Below are positions 6,911 through 10,336 of a DNA stretch of 10,336 nucleotides, in pieces. Below the pieces are notes generated by a model. That model was not told where the DNA came from and did not search any database. It was given only the letters and a program-made list of their open reading frames with translations. Made by a program: the position numbers and the translations under genes. This DNA is from Chloroflexota bacterium (lineage in GTDB: Bacteria; Chloroflexota; Limnocylindria; Limnocylindrales; CSP1-4): contig PMJT01000217.1 in assembly GCA_003158495.1 (NCBI GenBank), positions 1 to 10,336 on the forward strand, read 5' to 3'. Positions within the stretch are counted from its first letter, which is position 1; the number at the start of each line of letters is the position of its first letter.

Positions 6911-6997
6911 GACGTCATTACCGCACCGAATCGACAACGCGCGTTTGCTGCAGGCCGTAACCCGGCTGTATCCACCGAGGACGTCAGGGAGACGTCA
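6911..6997 (+). repeat. Three direct copies of GACGTCA upstream of the binding-protein gene
   Basis: GACGTCA occurs at 6911-6917, 6980-6986 and 6991-6997. The last two are 11 bases apart, one helical turn, within the 9-base repeat GACGTCAGG. The core GACGTC is palindromic. All copies lie in the 144-base gap between the regulator and the binding protein. A protein-binding role is possible but unproven. Confidence 0.35.
6936..6974 (+). promoter_or_regulatory. Candidate promoter and palindrome before the binding-protein gene
   Basis: AACGCGCGTT (6936-6945) is a 10-base palindrome with a central CG. TTGCTG (6945-6950) could be a -35 and TATCCA (6969-6974), 18 bases on, a poor -10. The palindrome would overlap the -35, as a repressor site might. 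It is not a copy of the AACCGGTT operator. Weak evidence overall. Confidence 0.25.
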
Positions 6998-7021
6998 GGA
7001 AGAGGAGAGGACGAACATCAC

Positions 7022-8296
7022 ATGAATACACTGACCCGATTGGGTTCGCTCGCCGCAGTAGCGATCCTCGCGGGGGCATGCTCATCGTCCGCGACGCCCA
7101 CCGCGGCCCCGACCCAAGCGCCGACGACCGCACCGAACGCTACCCCGGCGCCCACGGCGGCTCCCACTGCCACCCCCAGCCTCAGCGGCACTCTCACGAT
7201 ATGGGACGCCTACGCTTCGGGCGGTGGGTCTGAAGGTGCGGCCATGGAATTGGTCCTGGCCAAGGCCAAGACCACCTTCCCGAACCTGACCATCAACGAG
7301 GTAGTGGTTCCGTTCTCCGACATCTACACCAAAGTCGAGACGGCCTGGGGCTCCGGCGAGACGAGCCCCGACATGTACATCGCACCGAACGACAACCTCG
7401 GCACCGAGCAGCGCGAAGGCATCCTCATGCAGGTGGATGACGCGATGGCCCCGGTGGTCGGCAACTTCACCCAGGTATCGCTCGACGGTGCCAAGGTCAA
7501 CGGCCACTTCTTCGAGATTCCTGAGAGCATGAAGGCCATCTCCATGCTCTACAACAAGACTCTCGTCACCAACGTGCCGAAGACCACCGCCGATCTCCTG
7601 ACGCTGGCGAAGGCCGGCACGAAGGTCGGCATCATGGAGTACGCGGGAGGCTACTACAACTGGTGGCTCTTCAACGCGTTCGGCGGCCAGCCGCTCATGG
7701 ACTCCACCGGCAAGTGCACTGCTGAGTCCACCGGCGTCTCTGACGGCCTCGCCTACCTGAAGGCCCTAAAGGACACTGGCAACGTTACGTTCTACACCAC
7801 CGAGGCTGCCGCCGAGAGCGACTTCGAGGCCGGCAAGCTCGCCATCGACCTCGAGGGTCCGTGGGCCACCGGTGACTTCGAGAAGGCGCTCACGACCAAC
7901 CTCGGCATCGCCGAGATCCCGGCCGGCCCCAAGGGCAAGGCCCTGCCGATGTCCGCCCCCGACGGCTGGTACATCAACATCAACATCAGCGACAGCCAGA
8001 AGGCCCTGGCCACCCAGTTCGCCCTCTGGGAGGTCAGCGCGGCCGGTGGTGAGCAGACTTTCGCCGACCAGGCTGGCCATCTCCCCGCGGTCAAGGACGC
8101 GACCGTCAAGGACCCGATCTCCCAGGGCTTTGCGGCGCAGATCATCGACAGCTATCCGCGGCCCCAGACCAAACAGCTGGGCGCCTACTGGAGCAACTGG
8201 GGCAACGCTTTCGACTCGGTAGTGATCAAGGGCACCGACCCGGTGGCAGCGGTGAAGACCGCCTGTGACGCGATGAACAAGGCCAACGGCCTCTAG
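7022..8296 (+). CDS. Maltose/maltodextrin-type ABC substrate-binding lipoprotein
   Basis: 424 residues from the ATG at 7022. AGGAAGAGGAGAGG (6997-7010) supplies a purine-rich ribosome site, slightly far at 11 bases. The signal peptide ends at lipobox L-A-G-A-C20, followed by a linker of about 30 residues rich in Ala, Thr and Pro (21-53), a common tether in Gram-positive-type and Chloroflexota binding proteins. The fold starts at L-T-I-W-D (57-62), like MalE-family cluster proteins. Other landmarks are the aromatic patch G-G-Y-Y-N-W-W (209-215), possible sugar stacking, and L-E-G-P-W (277-281), equivalent to the G-P-W motif of MalE. It captures an oligosaccharide outside the membrane and hands it to the two permeases downstream. 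The neighbouring amylase and alpha-glucosidase argue for maltodextrins; the ligand is inferred. A strong hairpin follows the stop, so this gene may be transcribed in excess over the permeases. Confidence 0.9.
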   Translation: MNTLTRLGSLAAVAILAGACSSSATPTAAPTQAPTTAPNATPAPTAAPTATPSLSGTLTIWDAYASGGGSEGAAMELVLAKAKTTFPNLTINEVVVPFSDIYTKVETAWGSGETSPDMYIAPNDNLGTEQREGILMQVDDAMAPVVGNFTQVSLDGAKVNGHFFEIPESMKAISMLYNKTLVTNVPKTTADLLTLAKAGTKVGIMEYAGGYYNWWLFNAFGGQPLMDSTGKCTAESTGVSDGLAYLKALKDTGNVTFYTTEAAAESDFEAGKLAIDLEGPWATGDFEKALTTNLGIAEIPAGPKGKALPMSAPDGWYININISDSQKALATQFALWEVSAAGGEQTFADQAGHLPAVKDATVKDPISQGFAAQIIDSYPRPQTKQLGAYWSNWGNAFDSVVIKGTDPVAAVKTACDAMNKANGL

Positions 8297-8310
8297 TACT
8301 GGCGAGTTTG

Positions 8311-8347
8311 ACGAGGGCGCCGGACTCTCCGGCGCCCTTCGTTTCTT
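8311..8347 (+). terminator. Intrinsic terminator/attenuator between binding protein and permease genes
   Basis: GGGCGCCGGA (8315-8324) and TCCGGCGCCC (8328-8337) form a perfect 10-bp stem with loop CTC. The stem can extend by ACGA (8311-8314) pairing with TCGT (8339-8342) past one bulged T. A T-rich tail (TTCGTTTCTT) follows. It begins 18 bases after the binding-protein stop. In sugar ABC operons such an element commonly gives more binding protein than permease. Confidence 0.8.
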
Positions 8348-8431
8348 GGGGTAGCGGACATGGCGTCAGGCTTCAACGTACTGATGCCCGGGCCGTCCCG
8401 AGGCCTGTAACTGGCACTGGAGATGCGAGGA

Positions 8432-8452
8432 GCGGTTCCAGAGCGGGACCGC
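8432..8452 (+). other. Hairpin upstream of the MalF-like gene's ribosome site
   Basis: GCGGTTCC (8432-8439) and GGGACCGC (8445-8452) pair over 8 bp with one G-U, loop AGAGC. It ends 12 bases before the GGAGGG ribosome site. It could shield the 5' end of a processed permease transcript or affect translation. The rest of the 8348-8464 stretch shows no clear promoter. Confidence 0.35.
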
Positions 8453-8477
8453 CGGACACGACGCGGAGGGCGTGACC

Positions 8478-9479
8478 TTGAGTGCCCCATCGAAGGCGAC
8501 GTACGTGCGGCAACACCACCTCTTCGGTGCCGACGCTCGGGTCGCTTTCCTCTACCTGATCCCGGCGTTCGCGGTGATGACGATCATCACCTTCTACCCA
8601 CTGCTGTACCAGGTCTGGATGTCCTTCACGGACTTCCAGACCCAGAACCTGAGGTCCGGCGCTCCCGCGCCGCCATGGATCTGGTTCGGCAACTACATCA
8701 AGATCCTGACCAACGATATCGCCGGCATCCCCAACTACGATTTCCTCAGGATCCTCGCGTTTAACCTGTTCTGGGCGTTCAGTAACGTAATCATCCACGT
8801 GTGCCTGGGCGTGGCGATCGCACTCCTGCTCAACCAGAAGGGTCTGATAGGCCGATCGCTCTACCGCGCCATCTTCGTGCTGCCGGTCGTGATCCCGCCA
8901 ATCATCGTCGCCACCGTATGGCGCAACGTGTTCGACACGAACAACGGGGCCATCAATTACCTCATAGCGATCCTCCTCCGCCAGGCGCCGGGCAGCGTTC
9001 AGATCGCCTGGCTGACCGACCCGGGGAATCCGATCTGGTTCTTCCCGCTGCTGCCCCTCTCGTACTTCGCGCTCCTCACGGCGAACGTCTGGCTCGGCTG
9101 GCCCCTCAACGCCGTGGTGGCGACTGGTGCGCTGCAGAGCATCCCGCAGGACCTCTACGAGGCCGTCGAGATCGACGGAGGAGGTGCATGGACCAAGTTC
9201 AGGGTCGTGACCCTGACGTATTTGCGACCGGCGATGCTGCCCTTCGCGATCTACGGCTTCGTGATCACGTTCAACCTGTTCTACCTCTCCTACTTCATGT
9301 CCGCCGGAGGGCCGTTCGGCAGAACCGAGCTGCTCGTGACCGAGGCGTACCGTCTGGTCAATGAGCAGCACCTTTACGGCGTGGCCGCAGCATTCTCCGT
9401 GATCATGTTCCTGATCCTGCTGGCGCTCACGATCATCACCAACAGGCTGACGAAAGCGACGGCCAGCTATGTGGACTGA
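8478..9479 (+). CDS. ABC sugar transporter permease, MalF-like
   Basis: 333 residues from a TTG at 8478. GGAGGG (8465-8470) stands 7 bases before this TTG but only 1 base before the alternative GTG at 8472, so the TTG is preferred. Predicted membrane segments from start numbering are near 22-44, 92-118, 130-148, 190-215, 252-272 and 300-322, giving the six-helix core of the family. The cytoplasmic EAA loop, which docks the ATPase, reads E228-A-V-E-I-D-G234 followed by W-T-K-F-R-V-V-T-L-T-Y-L-R-P. Partner of the next permease in a MalF/MalG-type pair that imports the sugar captured by the upstream lipoprotein. The long N-terminal extra domain of enterobacterial MalF is absent, as in most Gram-positive-type systems. 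Spacing to the next gene is 36 bases, so the two are co-transcribed. Confidence 0.9.
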   Translation: MSAPSKATYVRQHHLFGADARVAFLYLIPAFAVMTIITFYPLLYQVWMSFTDFQTQNLRSGAPAPPWIWFGNYIKILTNDIAGIPNYDFLRILAFNLFWAFSNVIIHVCLGVAIALLLNQKGLIGRSLYRAIFVLPVVIPPIIVATVWRNVFDTNNGAINYLIAILLRQAPGSVQIAWLTDPGNPIWFFPLLPLSYFALLTANVWLGWPLNAVVATGALQSIPQDLYEAVEIDGGGAWTKFRVVTLTYLRPAMLPFAIYGFVITFNLFYLSYFMSAGGPFGRTELLVTEAYRLVNEQHLYGVAAAFSVIMFLILLALTIITNRLTKATASYVD

Positions 9480-9515
9480 GCGCATCGCAGATCGCCATCG
9501 CGGAGGGCTCGACCG

Positions 9516-10336
9516 ATGACGGGAGGAACGCAAGCCATCGCCCAGGCCGCAGACCGGCCAGTCGCGGCGAAGAGACGACGGCGCTTCATTCGAGGCCTGA
9601 GGAAGCAGGTCCTGATGCAGGCGCTGTGCATCCTGGTGACCATCACGGTCCTCTTCCCGATCGTGTACGTGTTCGGCTTGGCCCTTGATCCCCGCAGCCT
9701 CGCGCGGCCCGACGGATTGAACCTCATCCCCGCAGATCCCTCTCTCGCGGCCTTCGGGAGAGCGATCGCCAACCCATCGCCTAACCATATCTCGTTCTGG
9801 GCGCTGGCCCTGAACAGCCTGCAGCTGGCCATCGCCACCTCACTGGTGAGCGTGGCCTTCGGTGTATCGGCCGCGTACGCTTTCTCGCGGCTCAAGTTCA
9901 AGCTGCGGTCGGTCCTCATGATCGCCGTGCTGGCCGTGCTGATGCTGCCGTCGGTTGCCACGATCGCGCCGCTGTTCGTGCTCCTCAACGCCGTCAAGAT
10001 CGGCGACTTCAACCTCCGGGACTCGATCCCCGGAGTGGCGCTGGCGCTGATCTCCGGAGCGCTTCCCTTTGCCATATGGAACCTAAAGGGCTACCTGGAC
10101 ACGATCCCAAAGGACCTCGAGGAAGCAGCGACGATCGACGGATGCAGCCGCAACCAGGCCTTCCGATATGTGATCCTGCCGCTGGCCATGCCGGCCCTCG
10201 CGGTCACGGCTTTCCTGGGCTTCGTCGCCGGGTGGACCGACTTCTACTTTTCCTGGATGTTCCTGGAGCACCCACAGAATTTCACCCTGACCATGGCCCT
10301 CTTCGGGATGGTCGGAACCTACGCAAACACGACACC
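9516..10336 (+). CDS. ABC sugar transporter permease, MalG-like (3' end outside window)
   Basis: The frame opens at ATG 9516, with GGAGGG (9502-9507) 8 bases before it, and stays open to the last base: 273 codons plus 2 bases, lacking perhaps 10-30 residues. An Arg/Lys-rich cytoplasmic N-terminus (19-31) precedes helix 1 (about 33-55). Further helices lie near 92-120, 128-150, 170-190 and 225-245. The EAA loop reads L-E-E203-A-A-T-I-D-G209, then Q-A-F-R-Y-V-I-L-P-L-A-M-P, close to the consensus of MalG-type permeases. It pairs with the preceding permease to form the membrane channel. An ATPase gene is not seen and could follow outside the window. Confidence 0.9.
   Translation, partial: MTGGTQAIAQAADRPVAAKRRRRFIRGLRKQVLMQALCILVTITVLFPIVYVFGLALDPRSLARPDGLNLIPADPSLAAFGRAIANPSPNHISFWALALNSLQLAIATSLVSVAFGVSAAYAFSRLKFKLRSVLMIAVLAVLMLPSVATIAPLFVLLNAVKIGDFNLRDSIPGVALALISGALPFAIWNLKGYLDTIPKDLEEAATIDGCSRNQAFRYVILPLAMPALAVTAFLGFVAGWTDFYFSWMFLEHPQNFTLTMALFGMVGTYANTT

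Noticed and set aside
8373..9788. 471-residue minus-strand frame opposite the MalF-like gene
   Set aside because: It is Asp/Arg/Glu/Gln-rich antisense of a membrane protein and crosses two genes and their ribosome sites; no motif.

Overview
The window is high-GC, densely coded bacterial DNA carrying eight protein genes, two of them cut by the window edges. A heliorhodopsin, two lipoproteins with long Ala/Thr/Pro/Ser linkers and a Kelch-type repeat protein together suggest a monoderm. I infer Chloroflexota (a Limnocylindria or Ellin6529-like lineage), with Actinomycetota as the alternative. This rests on gene content and style only; no marker gene is present.

Left part (1-2024, + strand). The C-terminal two thirds of a heliorhodopsin, with the R-W-I-E-Y motif and the retinal lysine, ends at 486. 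After a 227-base gap comes a membrane protein with two N-terminal zinc ribbons, one transmembrane helix and seven Kelch-like repeats, probably a cytoplasmic zinc module joined to an external beta-propeller. Its stop lies 8 bases from the stop of the convergent gene on the right.

Middle and right part (2033-10336). This is a starch/maltodextrin-use locus. A cytoplasmic GH13 alpha-glucosidase (- strand) is divergent from a lipid-anchored, animal-type GH13 alpha-amylase (+ strand). A LacI-family regulator follows, behind a clear promoter with a perfect 12-5-12 inverted repeat at the expected transcription start. Then come a maltose-type substrate-binding lipoprotein, a strong hairpin terminator or attenuator, a MalF-like permease, and a MalG-like permease that runs off the right edge.

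Inferred working model: the surface amylase cuts starch outside the cell, the binding protein and two permeases import the maltooligosaccharides, the alpha-glucosidase degrades them inside, and the LacI-type protein senses sugar. No transport ATPase is in view; it may lie beyond the right edge or be a shared MsmX/MalK-type protein encoded elsewhere.

The most interesting points are the zinc ribbon-TM-Kelch protein beside a heliorhodopsin, the animal-type amylase with four of the vertebrate disulfides and the chloride-site residues but Asp in place of the conserved region I His, and the nested palindromic operator before the regulator. I see no RNA gene, mobile element or CRISPR array.
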